From an uncultured Ectothiorhodospiraceae bacterium (GTDB taxonomy: Bacteria > Pseudomonadota > Gammaproteobacteria > Nevskiales > Oceanococcaceae): a stretch of DNA of 64,000 nucleotides. A model generated the notes under the pieces. It was not told the DNA's origin and did no database searches. It worked only from the letters and a program-made list of their open reading frames with translations. Of the stretch, positions 23,694 to 34,546 are shown in pieces. Position numbers and translations under genes: made by a program. The DNA lies in the NCBI GenBank assembly GCA_937141935.1, contig CAKZQS010000007.1:1-64000 (forward strand), in the 5' to 3' direction. Position 1 is the first letter of the stretch, and every line of letters begins with the position of its first letter.

Positions 23694-26600
23694 CTAGCCG
23701 CGGCCGAAGAGCTCGGCGTTGCCGCCGATGGCGGCGGTGTTGATGCTCAGCGTGCGTTCGGTGGCGAAGCGCGGCAGGTAATGCGGCCCGCCGGCCTTGG
23801 GCCCGGTGCCCGACAGGCCGCTGCCGCCAAAGGGCTGCACGCCCACCACCGCGCCGGTCATCGTGCGGTTCACGTACACGTTTCCCGCGCGCAGTTGCGG
23901 CAGCAGCGCCTGCGGCAGCGTGTTCAGCCGCGAATGCAGGCCGAAGGTGAGCCCGTAGCCGGTGCGTTGCAGCGCGCGCAGGTGCCGCGGCAGGCTTTGC
24001 GCATCCCAGCGCAGCACATGCAGCACCGGGCCAAAGACCTCGCCGCGCAGCTGCGCCAGATCCTCGATTTCGTAGATGCGGGGGCCGAAGTAATGCCCCT
24101 CGCGCGGCGGGTCCAGCCGGGACACCAGGCGGGCCTCGTCGTCCATGCGCCGGGCGTGCGCCTGCAGGCCGCCCAGCGCGCGCGCGTCGATGACCGGGCC
24201 GATGTCGCTGTCCACGCACCAGCCCGGCCCCAGGCGCCGCTGCTGCAGCGCCGCGCCCAGCATCTCCAGCAGCGCGTCGGCGATGTCCTTTTGCAGCAGC
24301 AGCACGCGCAGCGCCGAGCAGCGCTGGCCGGCCGAGCCAAAGGCCGATTCCAGGATGTCGTCGCAGGCCTGCTCGAACAGCGCCGTGGAGTCGACCACCA
24401 TCGCGTTCTGCCCGCCGGTCTCCGCAATCAGCGGCACGATGGCGCCGTCGCGTGCGGCCAGCCGCCGCTGGATGTCCTTGGCCGTGGCGGTCGAGCCGGT
24501 GAAGGCGACGCCGGCCACGCGCTCGTCCTCGACCAGCGGCGCGGCGACGCGGGCGCCGTCGCCCAGCAGCAGCTGCAGCACGCCCGGCGGCACGCCGGCG
24601 GCGTGGAAGCGGCGCACCGCCTCATAGGCCACCAGCGGCGTCTGCTCAGCCGGCTTGGCCAGCACGGCGTTGCCGGCGCCCAGCGCGGCCGCGACCTGGC
24701 CGGTGAAGATGGCCAGCGGGAAATTCCAGGGCGAGATGCACAGGAACACGCCGCGCCCATGCAGGCTGAGCGTGTTCTGCTCGCCGGTGGGGCCGGGCAG
24801 CACTTGGGGCTGGTCGCAGTGACGCTGGGCCTGGGTGGCGTAGTAGCGGCAGAAGTCGATGGCCTCGCGCCATTCGGCGATGGCGTCGGGCAGCGTGCGC
24901 CCGGCCTCGGCGCTGAGCAGGTGCAGCAGCGTTTCGGGCTCGCGTTCCAGGGCGTCGCCCATCGCCCGCAGCACGTCGGCGCGCGCCGCGCCGCCACGCG
25001 CATCCCAGGCCGGCTGGGCGGCCAGCGCCGCCTCCACGGCGCGGCCGCGTTCGCCGCTGCCGGCCGCGCGAACGCTGCCCACACGCAGGCCCGGCTGCGC
25101 CGGCGCGTACACGGGCTGCGCCTCCTCGCCGGCGTCCGCGCCGTCGATCAGGCAGGCCGCGCCGATGCCGGCGCCCGCGCGCTGCCGGGCCAGGGCCTGT
25201 TCCAGTTCGCGCGCCGTGGTCGCGTCGCTGAGGTCGATGCCGGCGCTGTTGCGGCGGCCGGGGCCGTACAGATCGGGCGGCCGCGGGATGGCCTCGGGCA
25301 CGGCCTGGGCGTCGCGCGCGCGCTGCGCCAGCAGCGCCTCGACCTGGCTGCGCGGGTCGGCCACGACCTCGTCGATGGGCAGGGTCTCGTTCAGAAAACG
25401 GTGCACGAAACTGGAATTGGCGCCGTTCTCCAGCAGCCGGCGCACCAGGTAGGGCAGCAGGTCCTGGTGCGCGCCGACCGGCGCGTAGACCCGCAGCGGG
25501 ACGGTCTCGCCGATCACGCTGGCGCGCGCGGCGCGGTACAGCAGCTCGCCCATGCCGTGCAGGCGCTGGAACTCGAAGGGCCGGCCATCGGCCATGTGGT
25601 GCACGGCGGCGATGGTGTGCGCGTTGTGGCTGGCGAATTGCGGGGCGAAGGCGGGGCCGGCCTCCAGCAGGCGGCTGGCGGCGTCGAGGTAGGCGAGGTC
25701 GGTGGCCGCCTTGTGCGTGTAGACGGGGTAGTCCGGGTGGCCTTCCACCTGGCTGTGCTTGATCTCGGTATCCCAGTAGGCGCCCTTGACCAGGCGCAGC
25801 GGGATCTGCCGCTGTTGCTGGCGGGCCAGCGCGGCCAGCCAGTCGATGACCTCGGGCGCGCGCTTTTGATAGCCCTGCAGCGCCAGGCCCAGCCCGTTCC
25901 AGCCCTGCAGGCCGGGGGCCCGGCCCAGGGCCTCGAAAAGCTCCAGCGACAGCTCCAGGCGGTCCGCCTCCTCGGCATCGATGGTCAACGGCAGGCCGTG
26001 GTCCACGGCGCACTCGGCCAGCTGGCGCAGGACGGGCAGCAGTTCGGCAAAGACCCGCTCGCGCTGGGCCGGCTCGTAGCGCGGGTGCAGAGCCGAGAGC
26101 TTGATCGAGATCGAGCTGCGCGCGCTCATCGGCACGTCGCTGGCGGTGGCGGCGCCCAGCGTTTCGATGGCATGCCGGTAGCGCCGGGCATAGGTTTGCG
26201 CCGCGGCGGTCGTGCGCGCGCCCTCGCCAAGCATGTCAAAGGAATACAGCTGCGCGCCGCGCGGCTGGCGGGCGCGCTTGCTCAGCGCCTCCTCGATGTC
26301 GCGGCCGAACACGAACTGCCCGCCCATGATGGCCATGGCCTGGCGCACCGCGCCGCGGATCGCGCCCTCGCCGGAGCGGGCCAGCAGGCCCTGCAGCCAG
26401 CGCCGCGGGTCGCGGCGCGCGGCCTGGTCGGCCTCGAGCACGCGGCCGGTCAGCATCAGCGCCCAGACGCCGGCATTGACGAAAAGCTTGTCGGAATGGC
26501 CGCGGTGGCGGTCCCAGTCGCCGGACAGGATCTTCTCGGCGATCAGCGCGTCCTGAGTGTCGTCGTCGGGCACGCGCAGCAGGGCTTCGGCCAGGCACAT

Positions 26601-26834
26601 CAGCGCGATGCCCTCCTGGTTGGACAGGCCGAACTCGTGCAGGAAGGCATCCAGCGTGCCCTGGCGCGAGCGTTGCGCCCGCGAGGCGTCGACGATGCGG
26701 GCGGCGTCGCGCTGCACCGCAGCCGCGTCGTAGCGGCCGGCGGTATCGCGCAGCAGCCGGGCCAGGCAATCGCCCTCGGCGGCGTGCTTGCGGGCGCGCA
26801 GCGTGTTCAATGTGGGCTTGGACTCAGCAGGCAT
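23694..26834 (-). CDS. putA: Bifunctional proline dehydrogenase / glutamate-semialdehyde dehydrogenase
   Basis: Oxidises proline to glutamate in two steps, FAD then NAD. The product has 1046 residues, which fits the minimal (type A) PutA without the N-terminal DNA-binding ribbon-helix-helix of the 1320-residue E. coli protein, so it is unlikely to repress its own gene. The FAD-barrel segment has LRLVKGAYWDTEIKHSQ. The aldehyde dehydrogenase half has CISPWNFPLAIFTG, the glutamate in AETGGQN, and the catalytic cysteine in GSAGQRCSALR. The ATG at 26834 has GGAGG eight bases upstream. It follows the AlkB-like gene by 41 bases. Confidence 0.95.
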   Translation of the reverse strand: MPAESKPTLNTLRARKHAAEGDCLARLLRDTAGRYDAAAVQRDAARIVDASRAQRSRQGTLDAFLHEFGLSNQEGIALMCLAEALLRVPDDDTQDALIAEKILSGDWDRHRGHSDKLFVNAGVWALMLTGRVLEADQAARRDPRRWLQGLLARSGEGAIRGAVRQAMAIMGGQFVFGRDIEEALSKRARQPRGAQLYSFDMLGEGARTTAAAQTYARRYRHAIETLGAATASDVPMSARSSISIKLSALHPRYEPAQRERVFAELLPVLRQLAECAVDHGLPLTIDAEEADRLELSLELFEALGRAPGLQGWNGLGLALQGYQKRAPEVIDWLAALARQQQRQIPLRLVKGAYWDTEIKHSQVEGHPDYPVYTHKAATDLAYLDAASRLLEAGPAFAPQFASHNAHTIAAVHHMADGRPFEFQRLHGMGELLYRAARASVIGETVPLRVYAPVGAHQDLLPYLVRRLLENGANSSFVHRFLNETLPIDEVVADPRSQVEALLAQRARDAQAVPEAIPRPPDLYGPGRRNSAGIDLSDATTARELEQALARQRAGAGIGAACLIDGADAGEEAQPVYAPAQPGLRVGSVRAAGSGERGRAVEAALAAQPAWDARGGAARADVLRAMGDALEREPETLLHLLSAEAGRTLPDAIAEWREAIDFCRYYATQAQRHCDQPQVLPGPTGEQNTLSLHGRGVFLCISPWNFPLAIFTGQVAAALGAGNAVLAKPAEQTPLVAYEAVRRFHAAGVPPGVLQLLLGDGARVAAPLVEDERVAGVAFTGSTATAKDIQRRLAARDGAIVPLIAETGGQNAMVVDSTALFEQACDDILESAFGSAGQRCSALRVLLLQKDIADALLEMLGAALQQRRLGPGWCVDSDIGPVIDARALGGLQAHARRMDDEARLVSRLDPPREGHYFGPRIYEIEDLAQLRGEVFGPVLHVLRWDAQSLPRHLRALQRTGYGLTFGLHSRLNTLPQALLPQLRAGNVYVNRTMTGAVVGVQPFGGSGLSGTGPKAGGPHYLPRFATERTLSINTAAIGGNAELFGRG

Positions 26835-26875
26835 GGCAGGACCTCCGCGCGCATTGTAGGCCGGTGCCCGCGGCC

Positions 26876-27508
26876 TCAGCGCCCCCCGACCCAGCGAAAG
26901 GTCAGGTTGATGCGCGGCTCGCGCACGCGGGCCATCCGCGGCAGCGCATGCTGCCAGTGCCGCTGCGTGGCGCCGGCCATCAGCAGCAGGCTGCCATGGC
27001 CGAGTTCCAGCGTCTGCGCGGGGTGCGCGTCGCGCTCGCGCGGCCGCAGCCGAAAGCGCCGGGTGGCGCCCAGGCTCAGCGAGGCGATCTGCGGCGCCGG
27101 CCCCAGCTCGCGCTCGTCGTCGGCATGCCAGCCCATCGCGTCCTGGCCGTCGCGGTAGCAATTGCACAGCACGCTGTTGAAGCGCGCCCCGCACAGCGCT
27201 TCGACCCGCGCGCGCAGCACCTGCAGCGTGGGGGTCCAGGCTTCGGGCGCGAAATCCCGGCCGGAATAGCGGTAATGGGCCTCGGCTTCGCCATGCCAGG
27301 CGCTGAGCCGCGGCTGCAGCACGCGGCGACCGAAAATGACGATCTGCTGCTGTTGCCAACCGACTTCCCGCTGCAGCGACGTGAAGGCCGCATCGGCCTC
27401 GGGCGCGGCGAGGGCCGCGGGCCAATGCCACAATGTCGCCTGCGGCAGCGCGATGTGTAGCGCGCCGCTCGCGGCGAAGGTCGCGGCCGATTGCTGGCGC
27501 ATCGCCAT
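26876..27508 (-). CDS. AlkB-like 2-oxoglutarate/Fe(II) dioxygenase
   Basis: Oxidative demethylase of the AlkB family, expected to repair alkylated DNA bases. The product has 210 residues with the ATG at 27508 (another ATG two codons later). The iron ligands His128 and Asp130 are in MGWHADDE, His187 is in HWQHALP, and the 2-oxoglutarate arginines are in PRINLTFR at the end; NCYRDGQDAMGWHADDE is typical of the short ALKBH2/3-like bacterial group. It is divergent from the metallo-beta-lactamase gene and probably shares a transcript with putA. Confidence 0.85.
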   Translation of the reverse strand: MAMRQQSAATFAASGALHIALPQATLWHWPAALAAPEADAAFTSLQREVGWQQQQIVIFGRRVLQPRLSAWHGEAEAHYRYSGRDFAPEAWTPTLQVLRARVEALCGARFNSVLCNCYRDGQDAMGWHADDERELGPAPQIASLSLGATRRFRLRPRERDAHPAQTLELGHGSLLLMAGATQRHWQHALPRMARVREPRINLTFRWVGGR

Positions 27509-27605
27509 CCCAGTGTCATCGGAATCCGTGAGTCTACGGGGGCTGCCGGAACGGCCCCGGGCGTCGCGGGTCCAAGGCCCTTTTCTCCACCGAGCTCCCC
27601 CGCGC

Positions 27606-28388
27606 ATGCGCGACGAGATGCTGTTTTTAGGCAGCGGCGACAGCCGCTCCACCGAGCTGGGCAACGCCTGCGCCGTGCTGCTGCGCGACGGCGAGCCCTG
27701 CCTGGGTATCGACTACGGCTATACGGCGCCGCGCGCCTGGGCCGAGGCCTTTGGCCGGCTGCCCGAGGCGCTGTTCATCAGCCATGCGCACCTGGACCAT
27801 TGCGCCGGTCTGGAGTCGCTGTTCTACGCCCGCATGGTGGGCGAAGGGCAGGGCGCGCAAACGCGGTTGTATTGCGCGGCGCCGCTGGTGCCGCTGCTGC
27901 AGGCGCGACTGGCCAGCCTGCCCGAGCCGCTGGCAGAGGGCGGCGCCAATTTCTGGGATGCCTTCCAGCTGGTGCCGGTTGGCGAGCGCTTCTGGCATGC
28001 CGGGCGCCAGTTCCGCGTGTTTCCCAACCGCCACCACGCGCCGCAAAGCTCTTTCGGCCTCGCCCTGCCCGGGCGCTTCCTGTACAGCGGCGACACCCGG
28101 CCCATCCCCGAATGGCTGACGGCGCTGGCGGCGGGGGATGAGGTGATCTTCCATGACTGCGCCCTGCAGCCCAACCCCGCGCACAGCGGCCTGGACGAAA
28201 TCCTGGCCGAGTACGACGCCGGCCAGCGTGCGCGCCTGGTGGCCTACCACCTGGGCGACGAGGCCGCCTGCCAGGCGGTGGAAGGCGCGGGCCTGCGCGT
28301 GGCCCGGCCGGGGGATGTCTTCGTGCTGGATGGCGCCGCCGGCCCCCGCGAAGGGCGCACGCTGAGCCCGGCCCTGCCGGAAGACTGA
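27606..28388 (+). CDS. Metallo-beta-lactamase-fold hydrolase (RNase Z-like)
   Basis: A 260-residue MBL-fold protein. The zinc motif HxHxDH is [14 protein letters not shown] (His60, His62, Asp64, His65). Further ligands are expected in [21 protein letters not shown] and VAYHLGDE. The layout is that of RNase Z/ElaC relatives, but it lacks the long flexible arm of true tRNase Z, so the substrate is open. The ATG at 27606 faces away from the AlkB-like gene, with about 97 bases shared for both promoters. Confidence 0.75.
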   Translation: MRDEMLFLGSGDSRSTELGNACAVLLRDGEPCLGIDYGYTAPRAWAEAFGRLPEALFISHAHLDHCAGLESLFYARMVGEGQGAQTRLYCAAPLVPLLQARLASLPEPLAEGGANFWDAFQLVPVGERFWHAGRQFRVFPNRHHAPQSSFGLALPGRFLYSGDTRPIPEWLTALAAGDEVIFHDCALQPNPAHSGLDEILAEYDAGQRARLVAYHLGDEAACQAVEGAGLRVARPGDVFVLDGAAGPREGRTLSPALPED

Positions 28389-28525
28389 GCCCCGCCGAAG
28401 GCCTGCCCGCGGCCCGTGAGACGGCCGTGGTGGGCCTAAGGTCATGCTCTGGGGCGCCGGGGGGCGCGGTACCATCAAGGCTTTACCGACAGCGCGCCGC
28501 CGGCGCGCGCCATAGGGACGAAGCA

Positions 28526-30358
28526 ATGTGTGGAATCGTGGCCGCGCTGGCCGAACGCAACGTCGTGCCGATCCTGCTCGAGGGCCTGCGCCGCCTGGAA
28601 TACCGCGGCTACGACTCGGCGGGCTATGTGCTGCATGACAGCGAGGGCCTGCGCCCGGTACGGGCCGTGGGCAAGGTCGCGGCCCTGGCCGAGGCGGCCG
28701 CCGACGACGGGCGCAGCGGCCACTGCGGTATTGCCCACACCCGCTGGGCCACCCATGGCGAGGTCAGCGAGGCCAATGCCCACCCGCAGGTGGCCGGCGA
28801 GCGCGTCGCGGTGGTGCACAACGGCATCATCGAAAACTTCCAGCCGCTGCGCGAGGAGCTGCAGGCCGCGGGTATCACACTGCATTCGCAGACCGATACC
28901 GAGATCATCGCGCACCTGATCGCCGCGGCGCGGGCGCAGACCGACTCGCTGCTGGATGCCGTGCGCCAGGCGCTGACCCGGCTCGAGGGCGCCTTCGCCA
29001 TCGCCGTGATCAGCCGCGATGACCCCGAGCGCATGGTGGTGGCCCGCGTGGGCAGCCCGCTGGTGCTGGGCATGGGCATCGAGGAGGTCTTCGCGGCCTC
29101 CGACGCCCAGGCGCTGCTGCCGGTGACGCAACGCTTCATCCACCTGCACGAGGGCGACGTCGCCGAGCTGCGCCGCGACGGCGTGCAGGTTTACGACGCC
29201 GACGGCCAGCCGGTAGAGCGCGGCGAGAAGGAAGTGGCGCGCGGCGAGGATGCCAACGACAAGGCCGGCTACCGCCACTACATGCTCAAGGAGATCTACG
29301 AGCAGCCGCGTGCCCTGCGCGACACCCTGCAGGGCCGGCTGCAGGCCCGCACCCTGCTGGCCGACAGCCTGGGCAATGCGGCCAGCGCCGCGCTGCCGCA
29401 GGTGGAGCAGATCCACATCGTGGCCTGCGGCACCAGCCACCACGCCGGCATGGTCGGCCGCTACTGGCTGGAGAAGCTGGCCGGCGTGCCGGTCAACGTG
29501 GAACTGGCCAGCGAGTTTCGCTACCGCGACCCGGTGGTGCCGCCCAAGACCCTGTTCATCACGCTGTCGCAGTCCGGCGAAACGGCCGACACGCTGGCGG
29601 CGCTGCGCTACGCCAAGGACGCGGGCTATGCCTGGACGCTGACCATCTGCAACAGCCCGCAGTCCTCGATGGTGCACGAGAGCGACCTCGTGATGCTGAC
29701 GCGCGCCGGCACCGAGATCGGCGTGGCCAGCACCAAGGCCTTTACCACCCAGCTGGCCTCGATGCTGCTGGTGGCCGGTTACCTGGCCAAGGCCCGCGGC
29801 CGGCTCGATGCGCAGGCCGAGGCGCGGCTGTGCGGCGAGCTGCTGGCGCTGCCCGACCTGGTCGAGGATGCGCTGAGCATGGACCCGGCGCTGGAAACGC
29901 TGGCCGAGGACTTCGCCGACAAGCGGCACTGCCTGTTCCTGGGGCGGGGCGACCAGTACCCGATTGCGCTGGAAGGGGCGCTGAAGCTCAAGGAAATCAG
30001 CTACATCCACGCCGAGGCCTATGCCGCCGGCGAGCTCAAGCATGGCCCGCTGGCGCTGATTGACGAGTCGATGCCCGTGGTGGCCGTGGCGCCCGGCGAC
30101 GAGCTGGCCGACAAGCTGCGTTCGAACCTGCAGGTGGTGCGCGCCCGCGGCGGGCAGCTCTATGTTTTTGCCGACAAGGCCGCCGCCATTACCCCCGGCG
30201 AAGGCGTGCGGGTGGTGTCGATGCCGAGCTGTCCGCTCAGCGTTGCGCCCCTGCTGTACACCGTGCCGCTGCAACTGCTCGCGTATCATGTGGCGGTACT
30301 GAAGGGGACCGACGTGGATCAGCCGCGCAATCTCGCCAAATCGGTGACGGTCGAATAA
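28526..30358 (+). CDS. glmS: Glutamine-fructose-6-phosphate aminotransferase
   Basis: Makes glucosamine-6-phosphate, the entry to UDP-GlcNAc for peptidoglycan and LPS. The product has 610 residues (E. coli 609). Cys2 of MCGIVAAL is the glutaminase nucleophile. [18 protein letters not shown] and SQTDTE lie in the amidotransferase domain. Two SIS domains follow ([42 protein letters not shown]), and the end [13 protein letters not shown] is classical. AGGGA lies before the ATG. glmU is 19 kb away, beyond the atp operon. No glmS riboswitch is seen. Confidence 0.98.
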   Translation: MCGIVAALAERNVVPILLEGLRRLEYRGYDSAGYVLHDSEGLRPVRAVGKVAALAEAAADDGRSGHCGIAHTRWATHGEVSEANAHPQVAGERVAVVHNGIIENFQPLREELQAAGITLHSQTDTEIIAHLIAAARAQTDSLLDAVRQALTRLEGAFAIAVISRDDPERMVVARVGSPLVLGMGIEEVFAASDAQALLPVTQRFIHLHEGDVAELRRDGVQVYDADGQPVERGEKEVARGEDANDKAGYRHYMLKEIYEQPRALRDTLQGRLQARTLLADSLGNAASAALPQVEQIHIVACGTSHHAGMVGRYWLEKLAGVPVNVELASEFRYRDPVVPPKTLFITLSQSGETADTLAALRYAKDAGYAWTLTICNSPQSSMVHESDLVMLTRAGTEIGVASTKAFTTQLASMLLVAGYLAKARGRLDAQAEARLCGELLALPDLVEDALSMDPALETLAEDFADKRHCLFLGRGDQYPIALEGALKLKEISYIHAEAYAAGELKHGPLALIDESMPVVAVAPGDELADKLRSNLQVVRARGGQLYVFADKAAAITPGEGVRVVSMPSCPLSVAPLLYTVPLQLLAYHVAVLKGTDVDQPRNLAKSVTVE

Positions 30359-30363
30359 ACCTT

Positions 30364-30397
30364 TTGACGCACTTTAGGAAAGCGTGCTAAAAGCACG
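30364..30397 (+). promoter_or_regulatory. Possible promoter with overlapping palindrome before the large lipoprotein
   Basis: TTGACG (30364-30369), 18 bases, TAAAAG (30388-30393). Overlapping the -10 is a perfect small palindrome, CGTGCT-AAA-AGCACG (30383-30397). It could be an operator or a weak glmS terminator; a T5 run occurs only about 12 bases further on. Confidence 0.4.
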
Positions 30398-30442
30398 AAA
30401 TATAGGAATTTTTCGGGTCGGCATGCTGGCCTGGGGGGAACG

Positions 30443-33400
30443 ATGACACCGCTGATTTCACCTGCCTCGATCCGCCGGTTCGGGTTGACTGCCCTGATGG
30501 TTGCCGCGCTCAGCGCCTGCGGCAGCAATGACGATGTTGACGGCGGCGTGCCGGGTGACAATCAGCCGCCACAGCTGACTGGCCAGATCGAGAACTTCAC
30601 CATCCCGCAGGGCGGCCAGAGCACCGAAACGCGCGATCTGCGTGCGGTGTTCTTCGATCCGGACGGCGACACGCTCAGTTACTCCACCGGCTCAACTCAG
30701 CCTCAGGACGTGAGCGCCACGGCGAACAGCACGGGCGTGCTGAGCGTTACCGTGCTGGACCCGACCTTCGCAGGTTTGGCGGTCATCACCGTTACGGCAG
30801 CCGACGGCCGCGGTGGCTCGCAGACCACGAGCTTCAGCGTGGTCGTGCAGGGTGGAAGCGCCGGGAATGAGCCGCCGCAACAAATCGCTGAACTTCCGGA
30901 CCAGCAGTTCACGACCCGTGACACCGAGGGCACGTTGAACGGGCTGTCGCCGTCCTTCTTCGTTGACCCCGACAACGACACGCTGTCCTTCTCCGCCCAG
31001 TCCGACACCACGGAGGTCGTTGTCGCCAACATCGGTGCCGACGACAACAGCGTGCGCATGCAGATCATCGGCCCCGGCCAAGCCACGATTACCGTGACGG
31101 CGGTCGACACCGAAGGCCAAAGCGTGACCGGCCAGTACGGCGTGGTGGTGGTGCGGCCGAACCCCGAAGGGCTGGGCAGCCAGGACCCGCAGGACATCCG
31201 CATTGCCGAGGGCGAGCGCGCCGCGCCGCTGGACCTGAGCCAGTTCTTCCTGACCAACCCCAACAGCGGCGACCTGGTCTACGAGGCCAGTTCCAGCCGG
31301 CCGAATGTGGTCGTCGCCCGCGTCGACGACGGCCAGTTGCTGATCTTTGCGCCGGACGCCGCCGCGCCGAAAGCGGACGGTGATGTGGCCGTTGTTACCG
31401 TGGTCGCGCGCGATGAGCGTGGCGCTACCGGCCAGATCGAATTCGAGGTGCGCGTCGACAATGCACTGGCGCCGACCTCGGCTTGCGAACTTCAGGATGT
31501 GGTGGGCTCGGACGGCGAGGCACGCCCGCGCTTTGCCGAGGTGGCCTGCCTGACGGCCACCAACGTCAACTTGAACGCCACTACGCCCACGGCGCTCGAG
31601 CTCAACACCGTGTTCGATGGCCCCGGGCAGCTGAGCTTTGAAGCCTCCTCGTCAAACCCGGACGCCGTTCGTGTGTCGCGCTCCGGCGGCATCTTGCGGG
31701 TGACGCTGACCGAGGTCGACGGCGTTGCGACGGTCGGTGTCACCGCGCGTGATGCCGAGGGCAATACCGCCTATCAGGAGTTCCGGGTCACCAATGCCTT
31801 CCAGACCGCGCCGGTCAGCTTTGGCGAGTTCAATGCCGCTGCCGGCCGCAACGAGCTGCCTGCATTGACGGTCGAAACCGGCCCGCGCACGCGCCGTATC
31901 GCCATCGAGCTTGCCGACTTCGTCGCCGATGCCGACCCCAACGACGCGGATGAGGACCCGGCGCCCGCCGACGCGGAAGATGGCAGTTACAGCTTCAGCC
32001 TCGATCAGAACACCGTGCCGCAAGTCGTCGATCTGACGGCCCCCGGTGTGTCGACGGGCAATCTTGGCGAGTTGACTTTGGAAATCGACGTGTTCGCAGT
32101 CCCCGCGGACGAGCTACCGCTGGGCGGCGAGTTGACCTTCCGCGTCAGCGATGACGATGGCGATGTCAGCGAGGCCGTGTTGCCGATTACCATCGTTGCG
32201 GCCGAAAGTGACATTTATGCGGTCTCCGCGAGTGCGCGCGAAGTGCTGCGCTTTGACGCCGGGGCTGGCGCCGCGGCGACGCCGACGGCCACCTTTGATC
32301 TGGGGCTGAACGCCGGTATCGCTCTCGACGAGACGGGTAGTCTGTTCCAAGCCGGACGCACGGGCGCCGCTACCCCGGAGCCGCGTATTCACGTGCTGGC
32401 CAACGCGCTCGAGCGCGCCGAGGCCGCCGCAGACGACACGGCGACCTTCAATGCGAACTTTGGCGATCGCAATTTCGCGACGGCGAGTGATGCGCTGACT
32501 GGCGCAGTGCCGCGCAATCTCTTGCTGGAGCCCGACAGCGGCTTGCTGATCGCGCTGCATACCGACCCGGAAAGCGATGCCGGGGATTTTCCGGCCGTGC
32601 AGATCTATGCCCCGCAAGCCGGTGCGGCCGCGGCGCCGCTGCTCAGCATTCCGCTGAGCACGCTGCACGCCACGGGAGCGACCGAATTCGCTGATGTGTG
32701 GGACGCTGTCTATACCCGTTCGGGTGACGCGGAGCCCGTCCAGGGCGCCGTGACGGATGCCCTGTTCATCACGATGACCGACGGGCGCATCGTGCGCTGT
32801 GACGCTTTGCTCGAGCGCTTCGAGGCTGGCTTGGCGCCCCAATGCCGAGCGGCAGACGACAGCGTGCAAGCCATCGTGCCCGATGTCGGCGATTGCATCG
32901 ACGCTGGCAGCAGCAGCACCAACTGCGTCAACCTGCACGGCATCGATTACCTGCCGGCCAGCGACACCCTGGTGGTGTCCGATGTGGGCCCGGAAACCGC
33001 GGCCGGCACCGGTCAGGATCCCGGCTTCGACAACGACGGTTCGGTATACGTTTTCCACGGCATTGGCAGCCAGCTCGGCGCCGTAACGCCGGATCTCATC
33101 ATTCGCAAGGTCGCCGATGACGCGGACAACCCGACCCTGCTCGGCAACCCGGTGGATTTGGCCGCTGAGGGCCTCGACCTGCTGGTGGCCGAGAAGGCCA
33201 ACAACGGCGGCGCCGTTCTGCGCTACGAGGGTGTGCTGGATGTGGGCTACACCCCGCCCGCCGGTGGTGCAGCCATCGCCCCTGACGACGTGCTTCCGGT
33301 GGCCGCCGTGGAGATCGTGCGTGTACTGGAGCGCCCGGATGGCGCGGCGGATCTGAGCGACCTGGCGGACCGCCAGCGGGGCGACCTCTACGTGGATCTG

Positions 33401-34522
33401 GGTGATCTGACCGGGGCCGTGCTGGTCGCCGGCGCACAGCGCTACCAGCGGGTTGTTGTGGGCCTTGGTGATGATGACGCGCCGCTCGCGCCGCAGCTTG
33501 ACGCCGGCCTGCGCGGCAGCACGGCTACCGGCAGCGCGGTGTTCGGCGTCGACATCGATGCCGCCGGCACAATCGTCGGGACGGTCAGCAGCGGCCCGGT
33601 GAGCGGTGCGGCGGGCGGCCTGTTGATCGCGGGCACCCGCACGGCCGGTGCCGAACTGACCGAAGACCGGGCGCGTTCCATTGTGGCCAGCATCGCCGGC
33701 GGCACGCAGACCAGCCTGCAGGCGCCGAAGGGCATCGACGTGGTGGCCGAGCTTGGCGTGGCCTTCGTTGCCGACTTCCGCCAAAACGGGCAGTTCCCGA
33801 GCGGGCGGATTGAAGCCTACCGCTACGGCACCGAAGGCGACGTTGCTCCGGCGTTTGAAATTGATCTGCCCAGTCGCCGCCCTTGGGATCTTGATTACGA
33901 CATTGAAGAAGATCGTCTGTATGTGGCTCTGACCAACGGCCGGATTCTGATCTTCGACAACGTGCTCGCGTCCCCGCCAGCGGACGACTCCGGTGCGCGT
34001 CTGGTGCGGCCGGCGGAAGCCGGTGCGGCGCTCAACGGCAATCTGCACGGCATCAACCACCACCGCGTGTACGACGCGGACGGTGGGGTGCTGTTCGAGG
34101 AGCTCATTGTCAGTGACGTGGGCGATGTAGCGGACGGCACCGATGGAGCCATCTATGTGCTGAGTGCGCCGGACATGGGTGCCGCCGGCTTTGCCGGCTT
34201 GCAGGAGGTGGACCTGCGGATCGATGGCCTGAGCGAGGGCGACGAGCAGATCGCCACGTGTGATGTCGATGGCGTTACGGCCAACGATGCCGCCGTGCTG
34301 GGCAACCCGGTCGATCTGGCCTACAGTGCCATTGAAGATTCGGTTTACGTGGTCGACAAGAGCACGCAGGCGCTGGTGCATATCCGTCTGCAGCGCAGCG
34401 GGTTGACCGGCCGTGCCGATGACTTCGTCGCGAGCTGTGCCGCCCTGGGCTTTGCGCCCGAGGCCCTGCAGCAGCTGCCGAACAACCTGCCGCCCTTCAA
34501 CCCGGATCTGCCCCTCGACTGA
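30443..34522 (+). CDS. Very large lipoprotein with Ig/cadherin-like and propeller-like repeats
   Basis: A 1359-residue surface or periplasmic lipoprotein. The signal peptide has lipobox LSAC (Cys26). Residues about 40-480 hold several modules of about 100 residues with Asp-rich turns (DPDGDTLSYS, DPDNDTLSFSA), as in calcium-binding cadherin/Ig-like folds. From about 590 the chain has strand-rich repeats with recurrent phrases: NLHGIDYLP and NLHGINHH, VVSDVG and IVSDVG, LLGNPVDLA and VLGNPVDLA. These look like blades of beta-propellers. GGGGGGAA precedes the ATG. No catalytic motif is seen. The next gene is a paralogue. Function unknown; adhesion or ligand capture is plausible. Confidence 0.7.
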   Translation: MTPLISPASIRRFGLTALMVAALSACGSNDDVDGGVPGDNQPPQLTGQIENFTIPQGGQSTETRDLRAVFFDPDGDTLSYSTGSTQPQDVSATANSTGVLSVTVLDPTFAGLAVITVTAADGRGGSQTTSFSVVVQGGSAGNEPPQQIAELPDQQFTTRDTEGTLNGLSPSFFVDPDNDTLSFSAQSDTTEVVVANIGADDNSVRMQIIGPGQATITVTAVDTEGQSVTGQYGVVVVRPNPEGLGSQDPQDIRIAEGERAAPLDLSQFFLTNPNSGDLVYEASSSRPNVVVARVDDGQLLIFAPDAAAPKADGDVAVVTVVARDERGATGQIEFEVRVDNALAPTSACELQDVVGSDGEARPRFAEVACLTATNVNLNATTPTALELNTVFDGPGQLSFEASSSNPDAVRVSRSGGILRVTLTEVDGVATVGVTARDAEGNTAYQEFRVTNAFQTAPVSFGEFNAAAGRNELPALTVETGPRTRRIAIELADFVADADPNDADEDPAPADAEDGSYSFSLDQNTVPQVVDLTAPGVSTGNLGELTLEIDVFAVPADELPLGGELTFRVSDDDGDVSEAVLPITIVAAESDIYAVSASAREVLRFDAGAGAAATPTATFDLGLNAGIALDETGSLFQAGRTGAATPEPRIHVLANALERAEAAADDTATFNANFGDRNFATASDALTGAVPRNLLLEPDSGLLIALHTDPESDAGDFPAVQIYAPQAGAAAAPLLSIPLSTLHATGATEFADVWDAVYTRSGDAEPVQGAVTDALFITMTDGRIVRCDALLERFEAGLAPQCRAADDSVQAIVPDVGDCIDAGSSSTNCVNLHGIDYLPASDTLVVSDVGPETAAGTGQDPGFDNDGSVYVFHGIGSQLGAVTPDLIIRKVADDADNPTLLGNPVDLAAEGLDLLVAEKANNGGAVLRYEGVLDVGYTPPAGGAAIAPDDVLPVAAVEIVRVLERPDGAADLSDLADRQRGDLYVDLGDLTGAVLVAGAQRYQRVVVGLGDDDAPLAPQLDAGLRGSTATGSAVFGVDIDAAGTIVGTVSSGPVSGAAGGLLIAGTRTAGAELTEDRARSIVASIAGGTQTSLQAPKGIDVVAELGVAFVADFRQNGQFPSGRIEAYRYGTEGDVAPAFEIDLPSRRPWDLDYDIEEDRLYVALTNGRILIFDNVLASPPADDSGARLVRPAEAGAALNGNLHGINHHRVYDADGGVLFEELIVSDVGDVADGTDGAIYVLSAPDMGAAGFAGLQEVDLRIDGLSEGDEQIATCDVDGVTANDAAVLGNPVDLAYSAIEDSVYVVDKSTQALVHIRLQRSGLTGRADDFVASCAALGFAPEALQQLPNNLPPFNPDLPLD

Positions 34523-34546
34523 GGCGCAACCCGGCCCCTGAATGGC

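Noticed and set aside
23541-27158. A 1205-codon plus-strand open frame opposite putA
   Set aside because: Shadow of putA caused by third-position GC; no domain or ribosome-binding site.
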